Positions 55,221 to 64,000 of a stretch of 64,000 bases of DNA are shown piece after piece. The notes below the pieces were generated by a model, which ran no database searches, was not told where the DNA came from, and saw only the letters and a list, made by a program, of their open reading frames with translations. A program made the position numbers and the translations under genes. The stretch comes from an uncultured Bacteroidales bacterium (GTDB lineage: Bacteria; Bacteroidota; Bacteroidia; Bacteroidales; Muribaculaceae): the NCBI GenBank assembly GCA_902793405.1, contig CADBDH010000003.1, forward strand, positions 92,525 through 156,524, given 5' to 3'. Every line of letters begins with the position of its first letter. Positions within the stretch are counted from its first letter, which is position 1.

Positions 55221-56534
55221 TTACTTCTCGCGGAAGAAGAGGTTGATGATGGTACCGTGCAGGTTCCAGTTCTCACGAATCTTGTTCTCGAGATAGCGCT
55301 TGTAGGGGTCCTTGACCCACTGCGGCAGGTTGCAGAAGAAGATGAACGTGGGCACATGGGCACCCTTGAGCATGGTGATGTATTTGATCTTGATGTACTT
55401 GCCCTTGACTGCGGGGGGCGGATAGGCCTGGATGGCCTCTTGCAGCACGTTGTTGAGCTGTGAGGTGGGGATGACGATGCGACGGTTGTTATACACCTCG
55501 ATGGCCGTTTGCAGCACCTTGTGGATGCGCTGCTTGGTCAGCGCCGAGCCAAAGATGATGGGGAAGTCGGTGAAGGGGGCGAAGCGCTCGCGGATGGTGG
55601 CAGCGAAATGGTCGATGGACTGCTGCGTCTTGTTCTGCGCCAGGTCCCACTTGTTGACGAGCACGACGAGTCCCTTGCGGTTCTTCTGGATAATGGAGAA
55701 GATGTTCACGTCCTGTGACTCGATACCGCGGGTGGCGTCGATGAGCAGGATGCACACGTCGCTGTTCTCGATGGCGCGGATGGAGCGCAGCACCGAGTAA
55801 TACTCGATGTCCTCGTTGACCTTGTTCTTCTTGCGGATGCCGGCGGTATCGACCAGGTAGAAGTCGAAGCCGAACTTGTTGTAACGCGAGTAGATGCTGT
55901 CGCGCGTGGTGCCGGCAATGTCGGTGACGATGTTGCGCTGCTCGTCCATGAGCGAGTTGACCAGCGACGACTTGCCCGCGTTGGGGCGGCCCACGATGGC
56001 AAAGCGTGGCAGTTCCTCGTCAAGGGCCTCGTCAGCCTTCTCGGGCATCTTCCTGACCACCTCGTCGAGCAGGTCGCCGGTACCGTTGCCGTTGACTGCC
56101 GAGATGGAGAAGGGCTGTCCGAGTCCCAGAGCGTAGAACTCGGCCTCGGCATACATGCTCTGGTTGTTGTCGTCCTTGTTGGCCACGACGATGACGGGCT
56201 TGGAGGTGCGTCGCAGGATGTCGGCCACCTGGTCGTCGAGGTCGGTGATGCCGTTCTTGATGTCGACGACAAAGAGGATGACGTCGGCTTCCTCGATGGC
56301 GAGCTGCACTTGCTTGTTGATCTCGTCCTCGAAGATGTCCTCGCTGTTAACTACCCATCCGCCGGTGTCCACGACCGACATTTCCATGCCATTCCACTCC
56401 ATCTTGCCGTACTGGCGGTCGCGCGTGGTGCCGCTGGTGTCGTTCACGATGGCGTCACGCGTCTGGGTCAGGCGGTTGAAGAGTGTTGACTTGCCCACAT
56501 TGGGCCTACCCACGATTGCTACTAGTCGTCCCAT
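55221..56534 (-). CDS. der: Ribosome biogenesis GTPase Der (EngA)
   Basis: 437 residues, tandem GTPase domains with two P-loops GRPNVGKST and [10 protein letters not shown]3 motifs DTGGW and DTAGIRKK, and G4 NKDD and NKWD. The C-terminal KH-like domain ([20 protein letters not shown]) completes the family. It acts in 50S assembly. It lies behind a leader of reiterated CTAGT words and downstream of era. Confidence 0.97.
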   Translation of the reverse strand: MGRLVAIVGRPNVGKSTLFNRLTQTRDAIVNDTSGTTRDRQYGKMEWNGMEMSVVDTGGWVVNSEDIFEDEINKQVQLAIEEADVILFVVDIKNGITDLDDQVADILRRTSKPVIVVANKDDNNQSMYAEAEFYALGLGQPFSISAVNGNGTGDLLDEVVRKMPEKADEALDEELPRFAIVGRPNAGKSSLVNSLMDEQRNIVTDIAGTTRDSIYSRYNKFGFDFYLVDTAGIRKKNKVNEDIEYYSVLRSIRAIENSDVCILLIDATRGIESQDVNIFSIIQKNRKGLVVLVNKWDLAQNKTQQSIDHFAATIRERFAPFTDFPIIFGSALTKQRIHKVLQTAIEVYNNRRIVIPTSQLNNVLQEAIQAYPPPAVKGKYIKIKYITMLKGAHVPTFIFFCNLPQWVKDPYKRYLENKIRENWNLHGTIINLFFREK

Positions 56535-56539
56535 TATTT

Positions 56540-56695
56540 CGTCTTATGTTGTTAGTTTTTAGTTCTTAGTTTCTAGTTTCTAGTCCCTAGTTTTTAGTTT
56601 TTAGTTTCTAGTCCCTAGTTTCTAGTCCCTAGTTTCTAGTTGTCAGTTGTTAGTTGCTAAAACCTAAAGCCTAAAGCCTAAAGCCTATAATATTA
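56540..56695 (-). repeat. Long array of leader microrepeats between era and der
   Basis: Dense reiterations of TTTCTAGTCCCTAG and GTTTTTAGTT words over about 150 bases, ending in CTAAAGCCTAAAGCC words; the longest such array in the window. Confidence 0.75.
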
Positions 56696-56699
56696 GTTA

Positions 56700-57581
56700 T
56701 TACTCGATGTAGCCGAAGGCTTTGAGTTTCTTTTCCTGGTTGCGCCAGTCTTTCTCTACCTTGACATAGAGTTCGAGAAAGACCTTCTTGTCGAAGAATT
56801 TCTCAATGTCCTTGCGGGCCTCGGTGCCCACGCGCTTGAGCATCTTGCCCTGGTGGCCGATGATGATACCCTTCTGGCTGTCGCGCTCGACGTAGATGAC
56901 GGCCATGATGTGGATGGCGTTGTCGCTCTCGTCAAATTTCTCGACAATGACCTGGGTGGCATAGGGCACTTCCTTGTCATAGGTGAGCAGGATCTTCTCC
57001 CTCACGATTTCGGTGACAAAGAAACGGCTGCTGCGGTCGGTCAACGCGTCCTTGCCGAAGTAGGGCGGGCACTCGGGCAGGAGCTCGACAATGCGCTTCA
57101 TGATGTTGTCCACGTTGAAGTTCTCGAGGGCGCTGGTGGGGAAGACCTCGGCATTGGGCAGCAGTTGCTTCCACTGGTCGATGATACGCACGAGTTCGTC
57201 GTTGCCCTTCAGCAGGTCGATCTTATTGATGACCAGCAGGATGGGGATTTTCTCCTTGGCCACCTTGTCGAGGAAGTCCTGGTTCTTGGTCGGTGACTCG
57301 ATGACGTCGGTGACATAGAGCAGCACGTCGGCATCGACGAGCGCGCCGGTGGAGTACTCCAGCATGCTCTGCTGCAGCCTGAATTTGGGCTTGAGCACGC
57401 CGGGCGTGTCGCTGAAGACGATCTGATAGTCGTCGGTGTTGACGATGCCCATGATGCGGTGACGCGTGGTCTGGGCCTTGCTGGTGATGATGGACAGGCG
57501 TTCACCCACCAGGCGGTTGCTCAGTGTTGATTTTCCCACGTTGGGGTTTCCCACGATGTTGACAAATCCTGCGCGATGCAT
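56700..57581 (-). CDS. era: GTPase Era
   Basis: 293 residues. G1 GNPNVGKST, G3 DTPGVLKPKF, G4 NKIDLL, and a C-terminal KH domain with VERDSQKGIIIGHQGKMLKRVG, which binds the 3' end of 16S rRNA. It works in 30S maturation; rsmA and der in this window act in the same process. Confidence 0.97.
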   Translation of the reverse strand: MHRAGFVNIVGNPNVGKSTLSNRLVGERLSIITSKAQTTRHRIMGIVNTDDYQIVFSDTPGVLKPKFRLQQSMLEYSTGALVDADVLLYVTDVIESPTKNQDFLDKVAKEKIPILLVINKIDLLKGNDELVRIIDQWKQLLPNAEVFPTSALENFNVDNIMKRIVELLPECPPYFGKDALTDRSSRFFVTEIVREKILLTYDKEVPYATQVIVEKFDESDNAIHIMAVIYVERDSQKGIIIGHQGKMLKRVGTEARKDIEKFFDKKVFLELYVKVEKDWRNQEKKLKAFGYIE

Positions 57582-57650
57582 TGTTTAGTTGTTGGTTTTT
57601 AGTTTCTAGTTTCTAGTCCCTAGTTTCTAGTTTTTAGTCCTTAGTTGAGA
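57582..57650 (-). repeat. Leader microrepeats before era
   Basis: Reiterated TTTTTAGTTTCTAGT words directly 5' of the era start codon. Confidence 0.6.
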
Positions 57651-57671
57651 GGGGTGGGTGGATTATTCAAA

Positions 57672-57720
57672 AAGCATCGCTACTCGGGTTGATGTTGAAA
57701 TCTCGTGAGTAGTGATGCTT
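57672..57720 (-). terminator. Terminator after fabH
   Basis: AAGCATCGCTACTC (57672-57685) with GAGTAGTGATGCTT (57707-57720): 14 pairs with one G-T, then TTT on the minus strand. It closes the yceD-rpmF-fabH operon. Confidence 0.8.
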
Positions 57721-57741
57721 CGTTTGCCAACTGGTGTGATA

Positions 57742-58725
57742 TTACAGCGACCAGATGAGGTAGAGGGCACCCCAGGTGAATCCCGCGCCAAAGGCGGTGA
57801 GGACCATTTTGTCTCCCTTCTTGAGGAGGTGCTTGTTCTCGTCCAGACACAGCGGAATGCTGGCGGCGCTGGTGTTGCCGCGGTTCAGGATGTTGACGAG
57901 CACTTTATCCTCGGGGATTCCCAGTCGTGCACCGACGGCCTCGATGATACGCATGTTGGCCTGGTGGGGCACGAACCACTGGATGTTCTCGTTAGTGAGA
58001 TTGTTGCGCTCCATCACGTCCCTGCTCGAGGTGAGCATGTCGATGACGGCATGGCGATAGACGGCGCGACCTTCCTGGTAAACGCAGTGGAAGTTGGCGT
58101 CGACAGTCTCGTGGCTGGTGGGCAGGGCCGAGCCACCGGCCTTATAGACCAGATGCTCCAGTCCCGAACCGTCCACGTGGAAGATACCGTCCATCACGCC
58201 GAGGGGCTCCTCGGTGGGCTCGAGCAGCATGCATGCTGCAGCGTCGCCAAACAGGGGGCAAGTGGCACGGTCGTTATAGTCGACCATGCTCGACATCTTC
58301 TCGGCCGAGACGACGATAACCTTCTTGTAAATGCCTGCACGGATGTAGGCCGTGGCCTCGTACAGTCCCACAAGGAATCCGGCACATGCGGCCTGGATGT
58401 CATAGGCATAGCATTTCTTCTCGATGCCTACGCCGTGGGCGATAACCGATGCCGTCGAGGGGAATCGGTAATCGGGATTGGAGGTGGGGCAAATGAGCAG
58501 GTCGATATCGTCACGGTTGGTACCGGTCTCCTCAAGTAGCTTGTTCACGGCTTGGATGCCCATGTAGGACGAGCCGACGGGCTTCTTGAGGATTCGACGC
58601 TCTCTCACGCCAACGCGAGTCATGATCCACTCGTCGTTGGTGTCCACCATTTGTGATAGCATCTCGTTGTCCAACACATCATCGGGCAGGAACGACGCGA
58701 TGCCAGTGATTTTTGCGTTCAGCAT
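57742..58725 (-). CDS. fabH: 3-oxoacyl-ACP synthase III
   Basis: 327 residues, full-length KAS III. Catalytic residues Cys114 (QAACAGF), His254 (PHQANMR) and Asn284 (NRGNTSAAS). It starts fatty acid chains from acyl-CoA and malonyl-ACP. In many bacteria plsX sits between rpmF and fabH; it is absent here. Confidence 0.97.
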   Translation of the reverse strand: MLNAKITGIASFLPDDVLDNEMLSQMVDTNDEWIMTRVGVRERRILKKPVGSSYMGIQAVNKLLEETGTNRDDIDLLICPTSNPDYRFPSTASVIAHGVGIEKKCYAYDIQAACAGFLVGLYEATAYIRAGIYKKVIVVSAEKMSSMVDYNDRATCPLFGDAAACMLLEPTEEPLGVMDGIFHVDGSGLEHLVYKAGGSALPTSHETVDANFHCVYQEGRAVYRHAVIDMLTSSRDVMERNNLTNENIQWFVPHQANMRIIEAVGARLGIPEDKVLVNILNRGNTSAASIPLCLDENKHLLKKGDKMVLTAFGAGFTWGALYLIWSL

Positions 58726-58875
58726 ATTATATAATGAACTACAGAGTGTGTTGTTTTCAAAATCAATATCCTAAATGAGAATGAATAATCTAACGATTCA
58801 GCCCATTCAGGATATCTCGTTTGGCTTTAATCGCGGTTGCCGCAACCATTGTTCAGGACGCGGCCTTGGGGCGAT

Positions 58876-59058
58876 TTAGGCTTCCTCCTTGTTCATCACG
58901 TTCTTGCCACGGTAGTAACCGCACTCGGGGCATACGGTGTGATAAACATGCCATGCGCCACAGTTAGAGCACTGAGCGATGGTCGGGGCCACAGCCACAT
59001 CGTGGGTGCGGCGCTTCGCGGTACGAGTCTTAGACTGTCTTCTTTTAGGATGTGCCAT
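58876..59058 (-). CDS. rpmF: 50S ribosomal protein L32
   Basis: 60 residues, MAHPKRRQSKTRTAKRRTHD start; zinc-type CSNC and CPEC pairs are intact, so this is the zinc-binding form. It starts 21 bases after the yceD-like stop. Confidence 0.97.
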   Translation of the reverse strand: MAHPKRRQSKTRTAKRRTHDVAVAPTIAQCSNCGAWHVYHTVCPECGYYRGKNVMNKEEA

Positions 59059-59079
59059 TTTCTTGTAGTTATTTAAAAA

Positions 59080-59625
59080 TTATTGTTCTTTCAGTTTTTT
59101 AAGCGCCTCCCACCTGGGGTCGGTGCCTATTGTCTCACTCTGCGGTTGGTCATCGTCGTCGGGGACGGCCTCGACGCGATGGCTGTCGAGGGCTTCGAGC
59201 ATGTCGGCGTTGCAGTCTTCTTCGTTCTCATGAACGTGCGTCATCGGCATGGCGAGCAACACGGTGTCGCGCACCAGAGGTGCGGCATCCAGTTCCCGCC
59301 AGTCGGCCGGCACAATCAGGAGCTCGTCGTTGCTGTCGTCAAGCTCATTGCCCATTTGCTCCACATTCAGGCAGTAGGTCACGTCCACCGGCAAATCCAG
59401 ATCGTCGAGGCAGCGGTCGCAGGCTGTCGTCAGCGTGCCGTTGCAAGCGATCTCCAGGCGGTAGGTGTTCTCGCTCTTGCGGGTCACCTCAAGGTTGACA
59501 TGCACATCGGCGCGCCTCACCTCGTTTTGCTCATCGGTATTGAAAAACGACTCGTCCAGATGACACTCAACCGCATGAATGCCAAATGGTAACGTCTTGA
59601 TTTTCAACTTCAAAGCATCTACCAT
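59080..59625 (-). CDS. YceD/DUF177 family protein
   Basis: 181 residues with the family Cys pair CDRCLDDLDLPV in the middle and an acidic C-terminal half. DUF177 members (YceD, plant homologues) act in 23S rRNA and ribosome biogenesis and are coupled to rpmF, as here. Confidence 0.9.
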   Translation of the reverse strand: MVDALKLKIKTLPFGIHAVECHLDESFFNTDEQNEVRRADVHVNLEVTRKSENTYRLEIACNGTLTTACDRCLDDLDLPVDVTYCLNVEQMGNELDDSNDELLIVPADWRELDAAPLVRDTVLLAMPMTHVHENEEDCNADMLEALDSHRVEAVPDDDDQPQSETIGTDPRWEALKKLKEQ

Positions 59626-59651
59626 CTCCTGAAATTTCTGTTAAAGCGCCA

Positions 59652-59682
59652 CAAAGGTATAACATTTCCCGCTAATATTCAA
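59652..59682 (-). promoter_or_regulatory. Promoter of the yceD-rpmF-fabH operon
   Basis: Minus strand TTG (59682-59680), 20 bases, TACCTTTG (59659-59652), 26 bases before the ATG. Confidence 0.75.
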
Positions 59683-59709
59683 CGATTTTCTGTTTTTTTT
59701 TGATTTTCT

Positions 59710-61047
59710 CTAGTCGCTGAATTCGGTGACCAGGTCCAGCAGGCTGATGTCTTTGGCGGCCTGTTGCTGGCTGAGTCGTTGGGCGTTGATTTGGCTGAAT
59801 ATCTTGTCAAAGCGTTTGTCGGCCTTGTCGATGAAGCGGTTTTGTCCCTGGGCCGAGAGGGCGTCATTCACCATGTTGACGGTGATGTCGTCGGGGTCAC
59901 AGGCGGGTTGGTAAGCGCAGTCCTCGTCGCCTTCCTGCAAGACTGCCGTGAGTATTTTGGCGTGCTGCAGGCTGTTCAACAGCTTGTCGACCAGCATGGC
60001 GGGGATGTCATATTCGGTAATGAGCTCGTTGCGTGTCAATGCTGGCTCGCGCAGTTTGAAACGCTTGGTGGCCAGTGCCGCCACGGCAATCGCCAGCTGG
60101 TTGTTGTAGGCCTGGGAGATGTCCTCGACCTTGTCGTGTAGGGCATAGCTGTCGATGTTTTGCCAGGCATAGGTCAGCACCACGCCCGAGAGGGTGATGA
60201 GCCATGACAGCTGCATCCAGATGAGCATCAAGGGCAGGAAGGCAAAACTACCGTAGATGGCATTATACTTCGACACATAGACCTGACCGGTGACGAATAG
60301 CCATTGTACCATATGGAAAAACGTGCCGCATAAGATGCCGGCAAACAAGGCCGAAGTGAACTTGACCTTGGTGTTGGGCACCAGATAGAAACAGGCTGTG
60401 AATACTAACCACGAGATGATGATGGGCATGCACGCCAGCAGGCGGTGCATCACGGGAGACACCAGGTCGTCGGTAAATACGTGCTGCACGGCATCGCTCA
60501 TGAAGATGGAGATGCCTGCCGAGCACACCATCAGCACCGGCAAGAGCAGGAACAGCGCCGTGTAATCGGTGAGTTTGCGCTTGAAGGAGCGCTTGCTGGT
60601 CACGCCCCACACATGGTTGAACGAGTCCTCGACATTGCTCATCAGCGAGACGAGGGTCCACAGCAGGAAAACCAGGCCGATGCCGACAAAGATGCCCTGC
60701 GACGCCTGGGACAGATAGTTGTCCACATAGGTCAAGGCCGATTCCAAGGCTTTGCGCTGGGCGGGGAAATAGCGGAAGAGCTCGCTCTGCAACAGGTTCT
60801 GGAACCCGAAGCCTCGCGCGATGGCAAACAACATGGCCAGTGCCGGCACGATGGCCAGCACTGTGCGGTAGGTGAGGGCACAGGCCTGGGTTTGCAGGTC
60901 GCGGTCCATGAAGGCACGCACGCTCAGGTTGATGACTTTGAGCGTCTGCACCGACCACAGTTTGCGCGTGTCATTCCACACGCCACTGATGCAGTAGCGC
61001 ATGTTACGTTGGATGCGTTGCCACAGGCTCTCTTGCCTATCTCCCAT
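59710..61047 (-). CDS. YihY/BrkB family inner-membrane protein
   Basis: 445 residues, with about six membrane segments in the first 300 residues (LTYRTVLAIVPALAMLFAI and FLPLMLIWMQLSWLITLSG are family signatures) and a soluble C-terminal region of about 130 residues. Formerly mislabelled ribonuclease BN; role unclear. It starts nine bases after the adk stop. Confidence 0.88.
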   Translation of the reverse strand: MGDRQESLWQRIQRNMRYCISGVWNDTRKLWSVQTLKVINLSVRAFMDRDLQTQACALTYRTVLAIVPALAMLFAIARGFGFQNLLQSELFRYFPAQRKALESALTYVDNYLSQASQGIFVGIGLVFLLWTLVSLMSNVEDSFNHVWGVTSKRSFKRKLTDYTALFLLLPVLMVCSAGISIFMSDAVQHVFTDDLVSPVMHRLLACMPIIISWLVFTACFYLVPNTKVKFTSALFAGILCGTFFHMVQWLFVTGQVYVSKYNAIYGSFAFLPLMLIWMQLSWLITLSGVVLTYAWQNIDSYALHDKVEDISQAYNNQLAIAVAALATKRFKLREPALTRNELITEYDIPAMLVDKLLNSLQHAKILTAVLQEGDEDCAYQPACDPDDITVNMVNDALSAQGQNRFIDKADKRFDKIFSQINAQRLSQQQAAKDISLLDLVTEFSD

Positions 61048-61055
61048 AAAAGAGA

Positions 61056-61631
61056 TCAGATGTTGTCCAGCTCGTGTTGAATCAGCTCAAAGATGCCATC
61101 AATCGTTCCCATGCCGTTGATAGCAAGGTATTTGCCCTGCTCCTGATAATAGGCCTTCAACGGAGAGGTCTGTTCGTAGTACACCTCGATGCGCTTGCGG
61201 GCGGTATCCTCGTTGTCGTCGGCACGACCGCTCTGCTCGCCGCGCAACACGATGCGCTTGATAAGTTCCTCGTCGGGCACTTCAAGTCCCACTACGGCGT
61301 CCACCTGGGTGCCGCGCTCGGCCAGCATACCCTCCAGCGCTTCGGCCTGGGGGATGGTGCGGGGATAACCATCGAAGATGACGCCCTGGGTGGTGTTTTC
61401 CTTGTTCTCGTCGAGCACTTGGGCAAGCAGGTCGATGATCAGGTCATCGGGGACGAGCTGACCCTGGTCGATGTATTCCTTAGCGACCATTCCCAGTTCG
61501 GTGCCGCGGCGCATGTGGTCACGCAGCACGTCACCCGTCGAGATGTGGAACAGGTGGTAGTGCTCAATCAGTTTATCGCTTTGGGTGCCTTTGCCCGAAC
61601 CGGGCGCACCAAAAATAACAATGTTAATCAT
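61056..61631 (-). CDS. adk: Adenylate kinase
   Basis: 191 residues from ATG 61631; an in-frame TTG at 61637 is less likely. P-loop GAPGSGKGT, AMP-binding FHISTGDVLRDHM and DGYPRTIPQAEAL. The lid is short, lacking the zinc insertion. It balances ATP, ADP and AMP. In many Bacteroidota obgE follows; here a yihY-like gene does. Confidence 0.97.
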   Translation of the reverse strand: MINIVIFGAPGSGKGTQSDKLIEHYHLFHISTGDVLRDHMRRGTELGMVAKEYIDQGQLVPDDLIIDLLAQVLDENKENTTQGVIFDGYPRTIPQAEALEGMLAERGTQVDAVVGLEVPDEELIKRIVLRGEQSGRADDNEDTARKRIEVYYEQTSPLKAYYQEQGKYLAINGMGTIDGIFELIQHELDNI

Positions 61632-61678
61632 AGTCAAACTAATGAAAGTTGGTTATATCTGTAATTTGATAGTTGAAA

Positions 61679-62221
61679 TCATTTATCCTTCAGGACATAG
61701 ATGTCGGGCAAGTTGCGCGCCAGGCCGTCCAAATCCAGGCCGTAGCCCAAGATGAACTTGTTGGGGATAGCAAAGCCGTAGTATTCGGGAGCTTTGCCCA
61801 CGGTGAGCGCCTCGGGCTTGTATAGCAGTGAGACCATTTTTACCGATTTGGGTTTGCCCTTGTCCAGCTCTTTGCGCAGCTGGACAGCGGTCACGCCACT
61901 GTCGATGATATCCTCGACGATGAGCACGTTGCGGCCGGCGATGTCCTCCGACAGGCCCATGATCTGCTTGACCGCTCCGGTCGATTCCATGCCCTCGTAG
62001 GACTTGAAGCGGATAAAGGTGATCTCGGCATCCTGCAGGTCGCACGCCCTGAACAAGTCGGCGGCAAAGATGAAGGATCCGTTAAGGACACAAAGGAAAA
62101 GGACGTTCTCGTTGGCATAGTCGCGCTTGATTTCCTGGGCAAGGCGATGCACTTGCTTAGCAATTTCTTCACGTCTGATGTAAGGCTCAAACGTCAGGCC
62201 CTGATAGGTTACTTCTTCCAT
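61679..62221 (-). CDS. hpt: Hypoxanthine phosphoribosyltransferase
   Basis: 180 residues. PRPP-binding loop VLIVEDIIDSGVTA, and flexible loop region KSYEGMESTG. It salvages hypoxanthine or guanine to nucleotides. Its own promoter is visible 20 bases upstream. It sits 47 bases before adk, a common purine pairing. Confidence 0.95.
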   Translation of the reverse strand: MEEVTYQGLTFEPYIRREEIAKQVHRLAQEIKRDYANENVLFLCVLNGSFIFAADLFRACDLQDAEITFIRFKSYEGMESTGAVKQIMGLSEDIAGRNVLIVEDIIDSGVTAVQLRKELDKGKPKSVKMVSLLYKPEALTVGKAPEYYGFAIPNKFILGYGLDLDGLARNLPDIYVLKDK

Positions 62222-62240
62222 AACTTTAGAAAATAGGCCA

Positions 62241-62271
62241 CAAAAATAGCAAAGATTCTCGGGTTACGCAA
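62241..62271 (-). promoter_or_regulatory. Promoter of hpt
   Basis: Minus strand TTG (62271-62269), 20 bases, TATTTTTG (62248-62241), 19 bases before the ATG. Confidence 0.65.
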
Positions 62272-62319
62272 CTTTTGGGGCGTTTAATCGCACAAAAACA
62301 GATTGACCGAAACCGGTAG

Positions 62320-63573
62320 CTATTCGGTGGGAGGCTGCTCTCCGATGTGGAAAACGTGGTTATAGATGAGCTGGGTACCTCCCAGGTGGGACTGGATGTA
62401 GTCGCCGGCGGTCTTGCCGCATTGCAGGCGCAGGGGCTCATTTTCCAGCAGAGGGTCCATGGCTGCCGAGAACGAGTCGCTGTCGTGGATGCTCATCGCT
62501 CCGTCAAGCTCGATGAGGTCATGGGCCTCCTGGAACTTGTGGTGCTTGGGCCCGAAGATGACCGGTATGCCATAGACTGCGGCCTCGTTGATGTTGTGGA
62601 TGCCGGCACCGAATCCGCCGCCAATATAGGCGGCCTGGCCATACCGGTACAACGACGAGAGCAGACCGAAGCTGTCGATAATCAGGCAGTCGGCGTTAGC
62701 GACATTCTTTTGTGTCGCTTCGCTATAGAAACGTGCCGGGCGGGACAGTTTGGACATGAGCACATGCAGGCGGTGACGGTCAAACTCATGAGGCGCGATG
62801 ATGAGTTTCATCTCGCGGTGAGTGTTGAAGTAGGGAATGACGATGTCCTCGTCGGGAGGCCACGAACTGCCCATGACCAGGGTGAACCTGGCATTCTCGA
62901 CAAACTTCTCGACCAGGGGGAACTCGCGTGCAGCGGCACGCACGTCGGCCACGCGGTCAAATCGCGTGTCGCCTGCCACGACCACATTGTCAATGCCTAT
63001 TCCCGCCAGCAGTTCGCGCGACTGCTCGTTCTGCACGAACAGGGTGTCGAAGCACTTGAGCATCTTGCGGAACAGGCCACCCCAAGGCTTGAAGAAAATC
63101 TGCCTGGGACGGAAGATGGCCGAAATAATGTAAGTGGGGATGCCGCGACGCTTGAGGGCGCTCAGGTAGTTGCCCCAGAACTCGTACTTGACAAAGATGG
63201 CCATCGACGGCTTGACGATATCGAGGAATTTCTTCACGTTGGCGGGCATGTCAAAGGGCAGATAAACCACGGTATCGACCATGCTGAAGTTCTTGCGCAC
63301 CTCGTAGCCGGAGGGGGAGAAGAACGAGAGCAGGATGCGTGCGTCGGGTCGTTCACGCTTGATTTTCTCGATCAGGGGACGTCCCTGCTCAAACTCGCCC
63401 AACGATGAGGCGTGGATCCAGATGTAACCGCCGGCGGGGTCGAGTTTGCGCTGCAGGGTGCGGAAACAACGGCGCTGCCCGCGCAGCATCAGCTTGGCTT
63501 TGGGGTTGCGTATGGCCGCTATCTTCACCGCGTTGCGGTAGGTGGCGATACCCAGGTTATAGATGGGATCCAT
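62320..63573 (-). CDS. waaA: 3-deoxy-D-manno-octulosonic acid (Kdo) transferase
   Basis: 417 residues. N-terminal WIHASSLGEFEQGRPLIEKI is the family signature with catalytic Glu; FVKYEFWGNYL and GDTRFDRV and the C-terminal GGFGAGIHNINEAAVYG and PVIFGPKHHKFQEA (GT-B nucleotide site) follow. It adds Kdo to lipid A precursors. Confidence 0.96.
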   Translation of the reverse strand: MDPIYNLGIATYRNAVKIAAIRNPKAKLMLRGQRRCFRTLQRKLDPAGGYIWIHASSLGEFEQGRPLIEKIKRERPDARILLSFFSPSGYEVRKNFSMVDTVVYLPFDMPANVKKFLDIVKPSMAIFVKYEFWGNYLSALKRRGIPTYIISAIFRPRQIFFKPWGGLFRKMLKCFDTLFVQNEQSRELLAGIGIDNVVVAGDTRFDRVADVRAAAREFPLVEKFVENARFTLVMGSSWPPDEDIVIPYFNTHREMKLIIAPHEFDRHRLHVLMSKLSRPARFYSEATQKNVANADCLIIDSFGLLSSLYRYGQAAYIGGGFGAGIHNINEAAVYGIPVIFGPKHHKFQEAHDLIELDGAMSIHDSDSFSAAMDPLLENEPLRLQCGKTAGDYIQSHLGGTQLIYNHVFHIGEQPPTE

Positions 63574-63584
63574 GTTGTTTTAGT

Positions 63585-63690
63585 TTTAAAGTTCGTAGTT
63601 TCTAGTCCTTAGTTTCTAGTCCTTAGTTTCTAGTCCTTAGTTTCTAGTTTCTAGTCCCTAGTGTTAAGTTTTCAGTTTTAAGTTGTTGAG
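63585..63690 (-). repeat. Leader microrepeats before waaA
   Basis: Tandem TTTCTAGTCCTTAG units (at least four) directly 5' of the waaA start. Confidence 0.7.
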
Positions 63691-63707
63691 CCCTTGTCAG
63701 TTGTTTT

Positions 63708-64000
63708 CTAGTACAGCGAGGGCAGATGGCGGCTCTTGAGGTGGTCGCGGTCGTGCCGGCGTTTCCACAAGTTGTTGTCGATGTAGAAACGGCAGGCGAT
63801 CTGTTGCCAAAAACCAGTCGTCTTGTTGTTGGCATGGAATGTCAGCGAACCCGTGAGGTCCACAAAGCTGTTGTTGACGATGTGGAAAACCAGGTCGGTG
63901 CGGCTGTAGGTCTTGTAGTTGAAATAGGGGTCGCCCTGGTAGAGCAGGCTCCCGAACTTGGCGTGGAGGGGCATGATGCCCTGTCCCGTGTAGAAGGTCT
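63708..64000 (-). CDS. C-terminal part of a beta-rich protein, probably outer-membrane (partial)
   Basis: The frame is open to the right edge of the window; about 97 residues are visible. The segment has alternating strands (TDLVFHIVNNSFVDLTGSLTFH, GFWQQIACRFYIDN) and aromatic turns, as in small beta-barrels such as PagL-like lipid A deacylases. No catalytic residue can be confirmed, so the call is structural only. Confidence 0.5.
   Translation of the reverse strand, partial: TFYTGQGIMPLHAKFGSLLYQGDPYFNYKTYSRTDLVFHIVNNSFVDLTGSLTFHANNKTTGFWQQIACRFYIDNNLWKRRHDRDHLKSRHLPSLY

Noticed and set aside
54953-55363. Minus-strand frame between the coiled-coil gene and der
   Set aside because: The first third overlaps der out of frame and no family resemblance was found; kept only as a possible small transcript.
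56540-56695. Origin of replication or DnaA boxes in AT-rich microrepeats
   Set aside because: No DnaA-box consensus; words are short reiterations found at many leaders.

Overview
The window comes from the chromosome of a Bacteroidales bacterium, most likely a gut or rumen member near Prevotellaceae or Muribaculaceae. The grounds are: type IX secretion genes (porU, porV); the Bacteroidota promoter signature (TTG or TTTG, about 19-20 bases, then TAnnTTTG) in front of many genes; Bacteroidetes-type LptE, SecG and sigma-54 regulator neighbours; a SAM-II riboswitch on metK; and DUF3467 and WbqC-type proteins. Genus cannot be fixed from the sequence alone. Genes are mostly core metabolism and cell envelope. 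No prophage, CRISPR array or intact insertion sequence was seen.

Layout. 1-10.1 kb (+): porU (5' end cut by the window), argS, a Bax inhibitor-1 family membrane protein, a secreted GH13 alpha-amylase with starch-binding and dockerin-like modules, and porV. 10.1-14.3 kb (+): ispF overlapping an acyltransferase, then a secreted phosphodiester glycosidase with a dockerin-like tail. 14.3-20.3 kb (+): sufBCD-sufS iron-sulfur assembly operon with its own promoter, then another acyltransferase. 20.5-27.3 kb (-): a glycosyltransferase coupled to cysS, DUF3467, lolD plus a lipoprotein, WbqC and lepB. 27.5-31.0 kb (+): a PH-domain protein, a higBA toxin-antitoxin pair, a SPOUT RNA methyltransferase, and metK behind a SAM-II riboswitch with a visible terminator/antiterminator switch. 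recA (-) converges on metK across a bidirectional terminator.

32.3-36.4 kb (+): two tandem paralogous secreted multidomain proteins with dockerin-like repeats, followed by a 175-bp element with perfect 20-bp terminal inverted repeats. 36.6-51.0 kb (-): a Wzx/MATE-type flippase, ruvB, a short UvrA-like ATPase, a frameshifted prolyl oligopeptidase, a glutaminyl cyclase-like M28 lipoprotein, the operon acyltransferase / sigma-54 regulator / lptE / TPR protein / secG, and two membrane proteins. 51.1-53.4 kb (+): rsmA and mgtE, bracketed by two inverted copies of a dispersed intergenic repeat. Then a CAU-anticodon tRNA, a coiled-coil secreted protein, and a long minus-strand block of core genes: der, era, fabH, rpmF, yceD-like, yihY-like, adk, hpt, waaA, and a partial gene at the right edge.

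Themes. Four secreted proteins end in paired dockerin-like repeats, and all sit in the same window as the type IX sortase and its partner PorV, with no cohesin in view. Several promoters place the start codon within a few bases of the predicted +1 (ruvB, the UvrA-like gene, lolD, higB), which suggests leaderless or near-leaderless mRNAs. Other genes instead have leaders built from reiterated CTAAAAAC/CTAACAACT words, always in the same orientation relative to the downstream start codon.
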